Assembly: GCA_029891345.1 (NCBI GenBank)
Contig: CM057002.1
Span: 16,506,295 to 16,570,294 of the forward strand
Direction of reading: 5' to 3'
Length of the DNA: 64,000 nucleotides
Source of the DNA: Dryococelus australis
Taxonomy: Eukaryota; Arthropoda; Insecta; Phasmatodea; Phasmatidae
Under the pieces are notes generated by a model, which saw only the letters and a list, made by a program, of their open reading frames with translations, was not told the DNA's origin and searched no databases. Positions 48,930 through 61,131 of the stretch are shown in pieces. Each line of letters starts with the position of its first letter. The stretch's first letter is position 1. The position numbers were made by a program, and so were the translations under genes.

Positions 48930-49305
48930 CAGCCGGCCGGCACCCTGGTCACTTGCAGGCGACTGCAGAGCCAGCGTGCTGTGCCTTCCGCGCTCCAGCA
49001 GGAGCTGAAGTATACCAGCCAGGGCTAGCATCTGCTGCGAGGCAGTGACACCAGTGGTAAGCTAGCCCACACCCATATGTCCAACTTACAGAGGCATCAC
49101 CTCACCCTCACAGACGTTGTACCAAGCAGTTACCTGATATGTCCTACCTTATATAAAGGGCCAGCGTGAGGCTGATGAGTCATTCTACAATCGCCTCCAC
49201 AGAGCCCACTCCTTACCTGCACAACTGACCTGGTGCAAAATTTAAAAAACTTCCTCACTTTTGACATGACGTCCCTGTCTCTAGGCCATCACGTGTCAAG
49301 AAGGG
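48930..49305 (+). repeat. Direct repeat U, copy 1
   Basis: Matches 52827-53187 in the same orientation: CACCAGTGGTAAGCTAG, GAGTCATTCTACA, ACCTGGTGCAAAATT, CTTTTGACATGACGTCC / CTCTTGACATGACGTCC and ATCACGTGTCAA. Two direct copies 3.5 kb apart could be LTRs of one decayed element. Confidence 0.75.
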
Positions 49306-51414
49306 TATAGGAAGGGACTTTTAAGTGTGGCCCAATGTGCAGCCACTGCTAGTTTCTAACTGCGTTCAATTAGCAGGACCAGTTCAGTGCGATCTGAGAT
49401 AAGGAGCCAGAAAAGGCAACCCAGAAACCAGACCAGACTTCAGGGAGTCTTGAAACACCCTGTGGCACTCATCTTAACCCCCCCCCCCCCCATGATATCG
49501 AAGAAGAAGATAAGCCCAGCAATGATGCAGTTCTCTTCTCTCGACAGGGCAGAATTGTGAGACCCCGCAGGCGATGCCCAGGGCGATGTCCAGCCCTTGC
49601 CTCCGCCTTACGTAGCAGCGTAGCAAATGAGTCCAGCCAGATAGCAGAACCAAAGAAACCCATTCCTACAGGCAATTTACATACAAATATCGAACACTGA
49701 ACCTCGCTCAACCAGGATGAAGCCACCACGCCAGGTAACAGTGCCAAACCCCAGAGGCGAGAATTCCCACCCCCCCCTCCCCCCCCGCTTACTGCACAAT
49801 CCAAGGCGGCAGGTACCGAGAGACTAAGTGGAGGCCGGCCCGTAAAATCATGTGGCAAGAAATACAGACTGATAGCGAACAGGTTGGGAAAAGATAAAAG
49901 ATGTAAATATCACCCAACAGAGAAAATTGTGTATATTGTAAATTGTAAATGTATTTATTTCAGTATTGTGTTGCTCTGAAGAACCAATTTTTTTTTAGCT
50001 TATGTAGGTGACCAGTACATAATTTCAGCTAAGTTTAGATTTTTTTAATTATTTGAAGTGTGTAACTCACCTTTTTGAACAGGTTTATATTAACTAGTAT
50101 GAAATGGGAAAGTACCCTGCACAAGTTAGAACCCAATGTTACACGTGTCCCTGCTGTGCGACACACGAGAGGCTAGAGAGCAGCCTGCTTAAAGCTTTGC
50201 CTTCAGTGCCATGGCAGGAGACAGATAAAAACATGCCCTGAGTGCTAAGCAATACATGTCACATGTAAAATTGCATCTTTTATTGCAGGAAACGAACTGT
50301 AATTTGTCCTATGTAAATACCCACAGCCATCATTTAGCTGTTCAATGTGAGCGACACACTTTCTCTCGACCTTAAATGGCTGGTTCATTTACCTAACTCC
50401 CTGCTGCATCACACACATGCACGCATGCACTCACACACACACGGAGAGAGAGACACACACACACACACAGCAAGATGCACGCTGTGCCGTTGCTCAGCCT
50501 AACAGAGAGGCACAGAAGAGCGATTGTGCCAGATGCCAACCGACATTAAGGGGTCTGTCTGAATACACCCCTTCACCCAGAATCACCGAGATGATTCTCC
50601 ATTGCAACAAGGGGGGCCAATTGACACGTGACGCTTCCTGGTCATTATTGTTATTTGACTCCGCATCATGTGCGTGCCACGTGTCCTCAAGGGAATTGAA
50701 CCCTGGCTGGCTGCCTCCATGGCCAGCACCCACATAATGATAGGAAGTCATGTCATTGCCTCTGCAGCTGGTTTTGCTAAGAAGAAGCCGCAGATATGTA
50801 AGAGTTTGCCCTTAAGCGAGCAGCAGATGCTGCCTGCAATCACACTCAAAAACCCTGTCACCCTGCCAAGAGGTGGCAGCAGCGGTTCCACCAGGCCCGA
50901 ACCTGAAGGGGAGGCGGCTGACGATTACCAAGCGTGATCAAACCATGTGGGAACTCCAGCCAAAAGGAATATAACGCAGTGCACTTGGCACAAACATAAG
51001 TCAGATAACCATACAGTGTTAGGACACACTACCAACCCCGTTTTTCCTTGAGGAGCCAATGCCAGTTGTCCTTGTAGCTCATCTCAGCACAAGTCATGCT
51101 AAGGTTTTCTACTGCACAGCAACAGTCCTCATCAGGACTCCCTTAGACCTTCAAGTTTTCTAGCAGTTCTTCAGCAAATGACGCCTTCCCTAACACAGCA
51201 GCCGAAGAGTCGTCGCTACCACGTGATGCTTGCCATCAAGAGTCACCACACCCAACACATACACAAACGTGGTGCCCCGGGTCCCTTCAGGACTACAAGT
51301 CACAATTAGGGTCCAGTTGTTTTCACAACTACTTAATTGTCAGCTCTTGTCAACTCTTCAAGCCAGGCTCCTCATGCTGACAGGCACTTTCACATGTCTT
51401 GCCCTAGTACAGTT
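49306..51414. other. Between the U repeats, no gene recognised
   Basis: GC-richer than the flanks. Contains a 14-base C run (49478-49491) and CA/GA microsatellite sequence (about 50408-50470). Open frames (49469-49858 -, 50417-50937 +, 51230-51618 +) show no retroviral-type motif or other similarity that I can name. If the U copies are LTRs, this would be their internal region, but no gag or pol is visible. Confidence 0.4.
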
Positions 51415-52640
51415 GACGCCGTCGGGCGAGACACGAGACGAACGATGACACAAATACTTAGGGTAATTTGGGCACCAGCGGTGCTTCCCAATCACCGCAC
51501 TATTGAGACTCAGGGTTCTCAGGGATGTTGTGGGTTTTGTGTGTCCATCTCACTCATGCGTACTTATGAACACGTTGGCAGTACTAAACTTGTAATAATC
51601 ACTGAAATAAACAATTGATAATACATATGTGGCTAGGACACCGTCACTATTGAATGAAAGAATTGAGTTCATTGTAGACTTGTTTTTATTTATGTTGTTT
51701 ATACACATCAACGTGCTAATTAAATGATTATTGTGGTCATGATTAGCCAATTCCGCTTGGGTGTTCTCCAGCCCATAATTAACTAGCGCACGTCTAAATG
51801 GATATTCTCACCGAGGTGCGTGAAAGCACAGCCTTCACAAGGGAAGAGGGCCGACAGCCGCTAGGGTGACTGACAGTTTTTCCCTGAAGACAGGACACAG
51901 TGAATTACAAATGAAAACTCTTAATACACATTAACACGTGTCATTACTTGGCATCACTAATGCAAACTTGTCGGGGCTCGCCCTCCAGCATGTGGGTAGT
52001 GTGGTGGCGGCCTATACACAGAACCGGCTAGGATGGAAATGATTGCACGTACACTAATTACAAAATTACATAGACCCTTGAACGATACATGAAATAAGAT
52101 GGGACACGAGATGAATATGCACAATAAACATACATGTGTGAAAACAAGCTTAGATGATGCGGATGCCGCTGGATGAAGTTTGTAGCGGACCACGTGGTGC
52201 AGGTGAAATTGCAAGATTTCTGCATGGAAACTGCAAACTAAATTCAGATGAAGTATTATTCGTGTTGAGCAAGTGGTTCTCTTTACGATTAGCGTTGTTG
52301 CAGGCTTATAACATGCCTGATGGCGGAGAAATCATACATTACTGTGACCCCGTGGTCAGGTACAAAAAGCATCAATTTACGAGAAAAATACATTGAACCC
52401 TGAATAAAACTGACATTGAACCTTGAAATAAATGATTGCACATACAATGTTACATAAATAAGCTCTTAAAACGTAATGATGGCGTATACAAAGATTTGGC
52501 TTCAGTCAGCCATGTGGTTATACGTGATGTTTCCGTAAAACATTCAAACACTAAAATTGGACTCAAATACATACATAAAAATAAAGCTCCTAAAATTGAG
52601 TGTCGCAATTATGCAGAAGTTACATTGAAATGCCATAAAC
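51415..52640 (-). repeat. Dispersed repeat family S, copy 2 (inverted relative to copy 1)
   Basis: The reverse complement aligns with 1-1165, and the order of blocks is kept throughout. Landmarks: GAGACTCAGGGTTCTCAGGG (51507-51526), GTGGTCAGGTACAAAAAGCA (near 52351) and ATACATAAAAATAAAGCTCC (near 52571). The copy is complete at the end that is missing from copy 1 at the window edge. Confidence 0.8.
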
Positions 52641-52826
52641 ATAGGCAGATGGCGTCTGATTCAAAATGTGTGGGTCGCGTGACGTCTCGGACATCTTTTG
52701 CCTCCTTCTCCTCGATTAAGTTAAAAATGCCACAAGGGCGTAAGAAATTAATAAAGTGGATGTTTAATGCTGGGGAAAATGTCTGGCAAAAACATACGCA
52801 AGCAAAGATTAACCGGTAAACTGGCA

Positions 52827-53187
52827 CCCCGGTCACCAGCAGGCGACGGCAGTGTCAGCCTGCTCGGCCATCTGCTGCAGCCGGAGCTGTAGTCTACCAG
52901 CCTAGACCAGCGTCTGCCGCAAGGGAGTGACACCAGTGGTAAGCTAGTGCGCACGAGTGTGTCCAACACCCAGAGTCATCATTTCGCTCTCGCAGACTTC
53001 GTACCAAGTAGGCACCCAAAGCTCCCCATCTTGTACAAGTGGCCAGCGCTAGGCCTGCGAGTCATTCTACATATGCCTTTGCAGTAGAGTCCACCCTCTA
53101 CCTGCATAACATACCTGGTGCAAAATTAAAAAACTTCCCCACTCTTGACATGACGTCCTTATCACTAGGTTATCACGTGTCAACATG
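52827..53187 (+). repeat. Direct repeat U, copy 2
   Basis: Same-orientation partner of 48930-49305. Together they bracket the inverted S copy. No clean TG...CA ends or target duplication could be defined. Confidence 0.75.
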
Positions 53188-53207
53188 ATATAAAAATTAG
53201 GGATGGG

Positions 53208-54004
53208 CCGATGCTGATACTGATTAACCGGCCGATACCACGACCATCAGCATTGAACATTATTAGCTCATTATTATTCACCTATTACTAGCACTAATTT
53301 ATTTAACACAATGTTAAATACACCGGCATGCTACTTCTTGTAAAGTATTAATTTATCGCATCCTTTAATATAATATCCTGTCTGAAACCCAAAATATATT
53401 CAGAACCATTGTTTTGTGATGATTTGTTATCTTTGTTTACATTTTGCCGTATTTCCTGTTGGTACAGTCACCAAAGATTGTGTGCATCATTCTTTTTTGG
53501 ACACTATGTCAATGCAAAACAATGTGACTTAGGGTCCCCGGAAAAATGGGGAAGCACGACGAAATTTGCCATTTATAACAGTTTTACACAAAGTTTTAGC
53601 CAAAAAAAAAATTCCCGCTGGTTTACATCACATGTGAGACGTCACTTCACTATTGAATGTTAGAATCGATAGTGCATGTTATTTGCTCAATGATCCAAAA
53701 CAGGGTAGTAAGTTCGACAAATAAGTGTGTGTATGGCATATATTGATACTTATGTGGATAGATCGTGAACCAAAACAGAGCAGCACAGGCAATTCATACG
53801 CGTTACAAGAACAAAATATATCTCGTGTAGTCTTCGGGCATTGCATTCCCAACTGGAATTTATCGTTGTTATTGTTTTGATTTGTGCTGTCTTCAGATTC
53901 TCGAATCTTGGTGATGTTTTTTGAAATTTAAATTGTTTGTTGCCTAACTCCACAAAATGCCGATGTTTTTGTCAATTAAAAATTGTGAAAGGGAGTATAA
54001 AAGT
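53208..54004. other. Single hAT-like end plus unassigned sequence
   Basis: TTAGGGATGGGCCGATGCTG followed by GATACTGATTAACCGGCCGA resembles the start of hAT elements of the TAGxGATGGG type, as at 41275. No matching right end was found before the gypsy LTR at 54005 or after 61518, so it is probably a truncated copy. An 84-residue frame at 53409-53663 has no clear similarity. Confidence 0.4.
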
Positions 54005-54380
54005 TGATGCGTGCCGCTCCTACCACTAATTAATGAGTACGACTCATCGCTGAGGTTCCTATTTTCACTGCTACAGGCGTAAGAAGTACGTAGAGAGAAT
54101 TTTTGACATGAATTCTCAGCTGCCTACTCTACCAGGCAACAGGAACTTTTAAGCGAATTCTCGCCACCTGAAGGATATGCAACCTGGCACGTGGCCCCCC
54201 CCTACCCTGCGCCGAGAGCCTACAAGCTGCCCGGACCTCGGGCAAGACCGAGCGCTACCGACAAGGCACAAATCAGAAATGTTGACTACTGCTGACCAGA
54301 GTTTTTCGACTCCCACGTCAACCAGGGCAGAATGTTTGCTCTCCCAGCAGCCCATGCTGGCAGCGTGCAAGTGTTAGTCA
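54005..54380 (+). repeat. 5' LTR of the gypsy element
   Basis: Aligns with 61132-61518 over about 375 bp: ACGACTCATCGCT, GGTTCCTA, GTAAGAAGTACGTAGA, ACATGAATT, GGCAACAGGAA, TCACC/CCACCTGAAGG, CTACAAGCTGCCCGGA and CTGACTACTGCTGAC. A TATAAA-like word (GTATAAAAG) sits just outside at 53996. The 3' boundary is approximate. A TGG at 54400 may start the primer-binding site. Confidence 0.8.
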
Positions 54381-54929
54381 AGTAGCTGTGTGCAGTAAAT
54401 GGCACGAACTAGGCAAACCATGCCCTGAGAACTAAGGATCGAAACCGAGAAATTAAGCGAACTTCGGGTAGTACACAAAATACTCGGTGCCGTTAACCCC
54501 GAAAATGTCAGTCAGAAGTCAATGCTGCCATAGGTGAAAATCTCAACAATGAGCACATGCAGTGCTAAGCCATATCGTTATGCCTGCTTAGGCTGGCCTG
54601 AAGAGGCACGTGATACAGGAGGACTAGAATACTGTTTTACCAATTGCCATCAACAACCTACGAGCTTCTGCAATGAAATCTCGTGTCCCGGCCGAGGTAT
54701 AAATCGTATCAGGTGCACTACATGCAATGAACCCTATAATCATTTATATATAGGATGGCCCAACAAGCGCGTCTCTATGCCCGGGATGGCCTACCAATGT
54801 GAGAGATTCCGAGGAAAGCACATCTCTCATTCACTCAGATGTAAGCCATCCCGGATCTACATACAACAGAGAACGGTGCCAGGCCATCCAGCACCCGGTA
54901 GAGACAACATTAAAAACAGACTTCACAGG

Positions 54930-55690
54930 TCGACCCCATGAGGACCTGGTAGCGTTCACGCAAGAATGCAAAAAATAATTCAGAGAGCTGGACCTGCCAT
55001 CGAAACAATGGGTTGACAGAGCCCAACTACATTTGAAGGGCCTCGCCCTCACTTGGTGGGAAAGATATGGTGAATTCCTAACGGACTGGAAACAGTTCAG
55101 TGCTAGGCTCGCAGCAGAATTCGTGGGCGAGGAGTTGTTGGCCAGACTGACAACTCAATTTTATAGCCTGACTCAGGTGCCTGACGACAAAGCAGAAATC
55201 TTCATACGGACTAAGGAACAGATGTTTCGACGCATGTTCCTCGTTGTTGACGAAGCTACAGCCCTGTGCTCCATTAGTCTGATGCTATTACCTAGTCTGA
55301 GGAATGTCCTTCTTACCGGTAGACCTACCACCTTGGACAAACTGGTTAACCGAGCCCGAGAAGCAGAACAAAACTTTGCAGCACAGGCTACTCTCGAAAA
55401 ACCAGAATAAGCCAAAGTTCTCGAGGTACGAACACCACAGAACGCATCCCTTAAAGGTGCACCAGCTCCACTTTCCTGCATGGCATTCGTACCCAAATGC
55501 TGGTTCCGCCCAGAGAACCACTGGAATAAGGACTGGCCTCGGAAACCAGAAGGGGCCGCCATTCCACCTAAACGAGTTGACAAAACACAGTCAACTATCT
55601 CAGCAAGATTGACTGAAAAACCGACTCCTGATAGCGAGTCTGGAAATGCAGATTCTGCGGTGCGAAGCAGGCCACCACCCTAGGTTTACA
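54930..55690 (+). pseudogene. gypsy gag remnant
   Basis: The clearest part is 55033-55410: HLKGLALTWWERYGEFLTDW (residues A..WW as in retrotransposon gag), FSARLAAEFV, then LTQVPDDKAEIFIRTKEQMF. The frame extends upstream through one stop (near 54975). A half CCHC knuckle (CRFCGAKQATTL, near 55648) is seen downstream but lacks the His and last Cys. Gag packages element RNA; this copy is broken. Confidence 0.75.
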
Positions 55691-55759
55691 AGGGCTCATC
55701 CTCCAGGCATTAAGTGAGGAAGTACCGGTTCCTATAGCCCCCACATAGAAGGGGAGGTA

Positions 55760-56930
55760 AATAATGACAGGGTGCTCGCCTTACTAGACTCAACGGCCAC
55801 ACGCAATTTTATCTGGAGTAATTTGTTAACACCAAACCAACTCGCTGGAATAAGACCGCAAACCAGAACAGTACGAATGGCGCAACCTGACTCCACCCTT
55901 GTCATAACCGGAAGAATTACCTTGACAATAAAAATACAAAGGATTTCTACACAGACAGAATTTATTGTGTCCCCAACCCTGTCCGAATCAATAATACTAG
56001 TGTGTCCGTGGCTCATCTGCAATCAATGTAGTCTAGATCATGGACAATATAGAGCCTATCTGGGAGAAACCAACCGGACTACAGTAAACTGGGATCAAAA
56101 TCCAGACGTCATCTCGCCACTGCCCATTGACCCGATGTTTATTAACCACAAACTTGAAGAACCAGAATTTTACCAATTGAAGGCCATACTAGATGAACAT
56201 GTCAGTGTGTTTGGAAAAGGAGGACTGTTACGACAAACACATTGTATATAGCACAAAATATGGTTAACCACCGACGTACCGGTTTACAATCGACCATACA
56301 GAGTATTAGCCTGCTGTCGTGACCTCATTATGGAGCAGGTCAAATGACATGAAGGACCAAGGAATTGTGGTGTCATCAAATTCCACATGTAACTCATACG
56401 TGGTTCTCGTGCCTAAGAAAGGCGGGAAATTGTGATTTTGCGTAAACTACAAATCATTAAACGAAGTTACCCGCCCGATTGCTCCCCCAGCTATAGACTT
56501 CTCACATACACTGAGACATTGGCAAGGCCAAAATATTCAGTACTCTTGACATGGAGTCTGGTTATTGGCAGATTGCAGTCCACCTGGACAGTCGCAAATA
56601 TACGGCCTTTACAACACCTGAGGGCGAAACACGTCACTTTCGAGTCTTGCCATTCGGCATAAAAACGGCCCAGCAACATTTCGACGATTAATGTCTGCTG
56701 AAGTATTAACAGGTTACATTGGCGAGTTTTGCTTTGCCTATCTCGACGATGTAATAATATATTCCAACAGTTGGGAGGAGCACATAGGCCATCTGCAAAG
56801 CGTGTTGAAAAGACTCAAATTACATGGAATGACTTGCAATCTGTCAAAAAGTTTCTTCAGGAAGTCATCAATAGATTATCTGAGACACGTATCACCTGAG
56901 GGAAATTTCCCGCAACACAGTTCAATATGA
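55760..56930 (+). pseudogene. gypsy protease and reverse transcriptase remnant
   Basis: Protease: LALLDSTATRNFIWSNLL near 55775, with the DSxAT active-site pattern, and SIILVCPWL further on. RT: PVYNRPYRV (56279), VLVPKKGGK (56405), a stretch equivalent to LDMESGYWQI (near 56550), FTTPEGETRHFRVLPFGIK (56610-56665) and the catalytic AYLDDVIIYSNSWEEH (56736-56783). Frameshifts or stops lie near 56250, 56345, 56440, 56550 and 56680. RNase H is not seen; sequence after 56930 decays and integrase starts within about 170 bases. Confidence 0.85.
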
Positions 56931-57089
56931 GTGATTGAAGACATGGAAGAACCTTCAAATAAGCGACAATTATAACGGTACCTGGGTCTGTGTAATTGGC
57001 TACGAGACTTCGTTCCAAATATCTACTAAGGGAACAGCCCCAAAATTTTTAACTATGAGATGATATTGTGTGGACGAGTAGCAGACAGC

Positions 57090-57590
57090 CCAATACGCCT
57101 TAGAAGATCTCGTGCTAACCGATCATTTTTCAAGGTGGGTAGAGGCATTTCCTCTACCCAGTCAAGAAACTAACCCAATCATACGGAAAATGGAGATGGA
57201 GGTTTTTGCACAATGGGGTTATCCAAATGCCATATTTACAGACAATAGCACCCAGTTTACTAGCCGTCAATGACAATATGCTTGTCAGGGGTGGGACGTA
57301 GAGACCTGGACTATCCCCCCCCCCCACCCCTACCATCCCCAAGCCAACCCCACCGAACGGAGGAACCAGGAGATCAAGAAGTGCCTCCGTATCAGTGTGG
57401 GTAATGATCACAAGTATTGGGATAAGCACATCCCAATCATACTGTTTGCCCTTCAATGCCGAACGAACAATGCCGTCGACACCAGTCCGAGCATCCTACT
57501 CCTGGGACAAACATTACGCCGACCACAGGCAACTGGCAGTGGGAAAGTGAGCCTACCTACATGCCTCAACCCGAGGACATCCAGCTAGCA
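57090..57590 (+). pseudogene. gypsy integrase core remnant
   Basis: VLTDHFSRWVEAFPLP (57115-57160, first catalytic-type Asp), AIFTDNSTQFTSRQ (57231-57270, second Asp), then after a C-rich slip ANPTERRNQEIKKCLR (57345-57390, Glu) and KYWDKHIPIILFALQCRTN....DTSPSILLLG (57412-57510). This is the usual D,D,E order of gypsy integrase. It is frameshifted around the C run at 57317-57326. The N-terminal zinc domain is missing. Confidence 0.85.
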
Positions 57591-58252
57591 GCCTTGGCCC
57601 GCACCACATATGCCCAGAAAGCTTACATTCTAAAGAAATACCCCCAACCGAAAACTGGGATGAGAGAATTATCCTACGAGAAGCCGTCCTGCGAAGTCAT
57701 CCTCTCTGCAAAGCCATCCTCTCGGCAAAGCCAGCAACCAATTCAGCACTGGCTTTGCCGACAAATGGAATGGGCCGTACCGCATCATAGGCAAGCGTGA
57801 CGTGTACTAGGCCGAAGATGTACGATGATGAATATGGAAGACCATCCGAGGCCAAATCTGACCCTACCCAGGGGACATGCCGACACTTGGGGATGACGAT
57901 GCAGAGGGAGAAACCCCAGGCCAGTTCGAAGATGATGACGAACCCCCCAACAAAAAAGGTAGTTCCCGATATTGAACTATGACACTTGACGAGACCTGAG
58001 CCAACACCTATCATTATTGACAGGGCTCCTAGTTACATCATACCATGAAAGCCAAATGTAGAACAACGAAAAGGTTCATTCACCGTCAGATCAATGCCCT
58101 TGATGTCACACAGCCATGCTGAGGAAATCGCAGCCCAATGCAATAAAGCAATATCTAGCTGCTCCAAATTGTTGTGGTAGAGTCCACGGAACAGAGAACC
58201 CCGTTAGACATCCCGCTGATCAAGCCGCATTGGCAAACAATCGGAAGCACCT

Positions 58253-59409
58253 TTGGCGAGAGAGGTAGGAATCACACAAGCACCTACTTCTCCACCCAGT
58301 ATAACTCTAAAGCCAGAGGTCAAAGCCATTTCTACTTCAATGAAGTCGACCTTTGGCTTCAATGAGGAAGTACGAGGTGCCACTAAAACACTAAATGCGG
58401 AAGATGAAGAATCACAAGGGGCAGTGGCCAAGGTCATTCCAGCATCTATGATGTGGCGCACTGCACCCAACAACGAAGAACTCCTGCCACCCGGGACGTC
58501 GAGATGCCAAACCAGAAGTTCTTCGCCTCAGCCACCTGCCATGCAGGACATCCCGCAGATCTGGACGTCGAGCTCCGTCGAAAGATTTCCGTACCAACCA
58601 CCTGCCACTAGGAATCTCTGCCACCCAAGATGTCGAGCTCTGACGAGAGTGCTCCATAACTACAACCTGCTACGCAGGAACACCCGCCACCCAGGGCGTT
58701 GAGCTGCGATAGAAGTGCTCTGTCCCCAGGTCCTGCGATTCAGGAATACCCGCAGACTCGGACGTCGAGTTGCCAAAGTGGAAGTGCTCCGCCCTGCCAT
58801 CTTGCCACGCAAGAAGCTGCTGTCGTCGTGACAGTCGATGCAACCCACTACCCCTCAACAGGCACATCACCCGCAGTGGAGGTCGAGGTGATCCTCCCTC
58901 CTACTGTCTTGCCCCAGGAACTGGCCACAGAGATCGTCGATACCGCCCACGACCTGGTCCCACGACGAGCTGTGCTACCCACGGTCAAGGTCTTTCTCCC
59001 TCACACTGCCCCATCAGAGAAACATCCTGCCCTATGGTTAGTAACCCGTGAAGTCGGGGTGGAGAGTTTGTCACTCCCCTGCACTGTCTCAAATGCCCTT
59101 GAACGAGTGCCCTCCCAATCTGTTGCGGCAGAAGCAGACGCCACGACGGCCCGGGCTGCTCCACGATGCCTGATGGCCCCGCGTACTGCCAAGGCCGGTA
59201 CCGGGAATTGCCATGAAGGCCCACAGCAAGGTACATGTGGCCATACCCTTTGCATGCTGCCCTTCATCCGAGGGGAAGGCCTGAACAAGGTAAGAACGAA
59301 GATCGCCAGTAAGTGTGCCGTTATTACAGACAGTTCAGTAGCCGTAAACCGCTACTTAGTGTGTGACAAAAAGGACTCGTTAGAGACCTGTCATGTGCAT
59401 TACATTTAA
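58253..59409 (+). pseudogene. Proline/Ser/Thr-rich ORF between integrase and 3' LTR, with internal 22-aa repeats
   Basis: Two overlapping open frames (58253-58702 and 58699-59409, the latter 236 codons without a clear ATG start) behave as one ORF, because the repeat units continue from one frame to the other. A frameshift near 58610 and one stop near 58660 separate them. The repeats are rich in P, S and T. After them the sequence is Ala/Val/Pro-rich (ILPPTVLPQELATEIVDTAH). I see no transmembrane helix, signal peptide or zinc finger. The position matches the optional third ORF of some gypsy elements, but nothing shows an envelope function. Unknown protein. Confidence 0.5.
58480..58800 (+). repeat. 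Coding tandem repeat, 5 units of about 66 bp
   Basis: The word GACGTCGAG and its variants recurs at 58495, 58564, 58629, 58695 and 58761 (spacings 69, 65, 66, 66). Each unit reads roughly PPxxTSSxxRSAPxPPATQE, near 22 residues. Units are diverged but keep the period close to a multiple of three. Confidence 0.85.
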
Positions 59410-61131
59410 TTTAGCCGCAAGTCAAAGACAGTGAAGTAAGCAGAACAATCACAACTAGGCTAAATTTTCAAAGTATCCCTTAAATTTGCCTCGTCCCACT
59501 GTTATCAAAAGGGTGGAAAGGGGGGCGTGTAAAGAGCAGAGGAGGTAAATGCATCGGTAATTAGTCACTCGACTATGTGCTAACTAACTTTTTAATAAAG
59601 CTTAAAAGCTGTATGTCGGTAACTTTTTACCACAGTGAAATATAGATATTTTACACCTCAAGGCTCCATAGTTTTTAGTGGCAGACAGCCCACTTAAGTA
59701 GTTAGCATTACAAATAGACGCTCACCACAGTGACAGTAATGGCTACCATCAGTGAATCACGTAAAGATGCTCACCACAGTGCCAGTGATTAAGTTGAAGA
59801 CAGAGACTTCGACGTAACAATGACATTTTTAGCTTTTCTTATATTTTTTATTTTTTATCACTTAAATCTGACTTGATGTGTAGGTAAACATCTAAATGTA
59901 ACAATACGTTTTCACAGTTTACTAGTGAAGATCACCTACATGAAGAATGCCGTTGCGTAGGAGTGCATTTTCAGCACTTATGAATGTTTACATTCCTTGG
60001 GAACTTACCTTGAACATTCTAACGAGGATACACAGTGTACAAATTAGCTGTTAGACCCACGATATAAGATAGACTCCCGCAAGGGATAGTAGGTAAATTT
60101 TTTTTCTATGCTTTTCAGCATTAAATCTTATTTTTTGTGTAGGCACACAGTTATGTATCTCTATAATGCCATTTTGTAGAAGGGAATTTTTATGTTGTGC
60201 TTCTGTTTGCTTATATTTTGTGTGTGCTTTTGTTTGCAATATCTTGTGCAGCAACTCAGTAACAAACCAAAGACTTTGAGCTTGAAAGCTCTCAAAATCA
60301 GGTGCAAGATATTTTTAACTTTAATTTTATTCAGTGTCTATGTATGTGTATTAAGTGACCAACATGCGCACAATTTGCTGTAATAGTCATGCATGTAATG
60401 TACTCGCTTTGTTATTCGACTAGCCGGTCAACTCAGATGTTGAAGGGCCTGTGGTTGTCCACCTAGCACCCTGTCACACGTAACTATTTAGCTTTTGACA
60501 GATACAAAGGTTCCTTGGAAATATTTTCCTTTTCTTTCTTAACTCATTGCAGGAAACACCAGGATAGAAGTGGCGTTTCCCCACCTTCTGCGAGTAAGGC
60601 TTGTACATTCATTTTAACTATTGTCATTTTGAATCCCCTCGTTTTGACGTGCCATTGTTTTATGTTAGTTTTCTTTCAGGTTTTTATGTATGATTCCCTT
60701 GTAATATCCACCAGCGATATGCTGGGTTTTTTTCAATGGCACACGTAAAAATGTAGGATGTTGGGACACCCGACACTTGCTGCTTTCTAACCCAGTAATT
60801 TTTGCTACACTGGGGGAATACACACTTTCGCCGCATCAGCAAAGTTACATCACCAGGGCTAGGGGCAGAGGAGGACTCCTGACCGAAAGAGAGAGAGAGA
60901 AACCAAGGTTGCCGGACCACCAGAGAGCATAGAACACGCGCTGCTACAGCGGTCAAGCCACCCAAGCTTAAGGGTCCCGCCTACGTAACTGAAAAATTTT
61001 TTGTTGTGCTATCTGCCTCACACCACGTTTACAGACATCTACCCAGACCTTCCAGAGTGAACCTACGCCTTTCTCCACCACCTGTTCCACGATGAGTCTT
61101 CATCGAAACGAAGGGGAAGGGGGGGACGAAT
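59410..61131 (+). other. gypsy 3' non-coding region
   Basis: No recognisable ORF. A second purine tract (GGAAAGGGGGGCG) at 59515-59527 precedes AT-rich sequence, which may be a separate insert lying between the coding part and the tract next to the 3' LTR. No end structure was identified to prove this. Confidence 0.4.

Noticed and set aside
50640..50760. Second tRNA-like B box (GGTTCAATTCC on the minus strand)
   Set aside because: No convincing A box at the right distance and no defined SINE body; a single box is weak evidence.
52436..52819. 127-residue lysine-rich frame
   Set aside because: It runs across the edge of repeat S, is not kept in copy 1 and has no recognisable domain.
58480..58800. 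CRISPR-like array
   Set aside because: The repeats are contiguous, diverged, coding-phase units with no unique spacers, in a eukaryotic retrotransposon.
58253..59409. Envelope gene in the gypsy element
   Set aside because: No signal peptide, transmembrane helix or cysteine pattern; the sequence is repeat-bearing and Pro/Ser/Thr-rich, so an envelope label is not justified.
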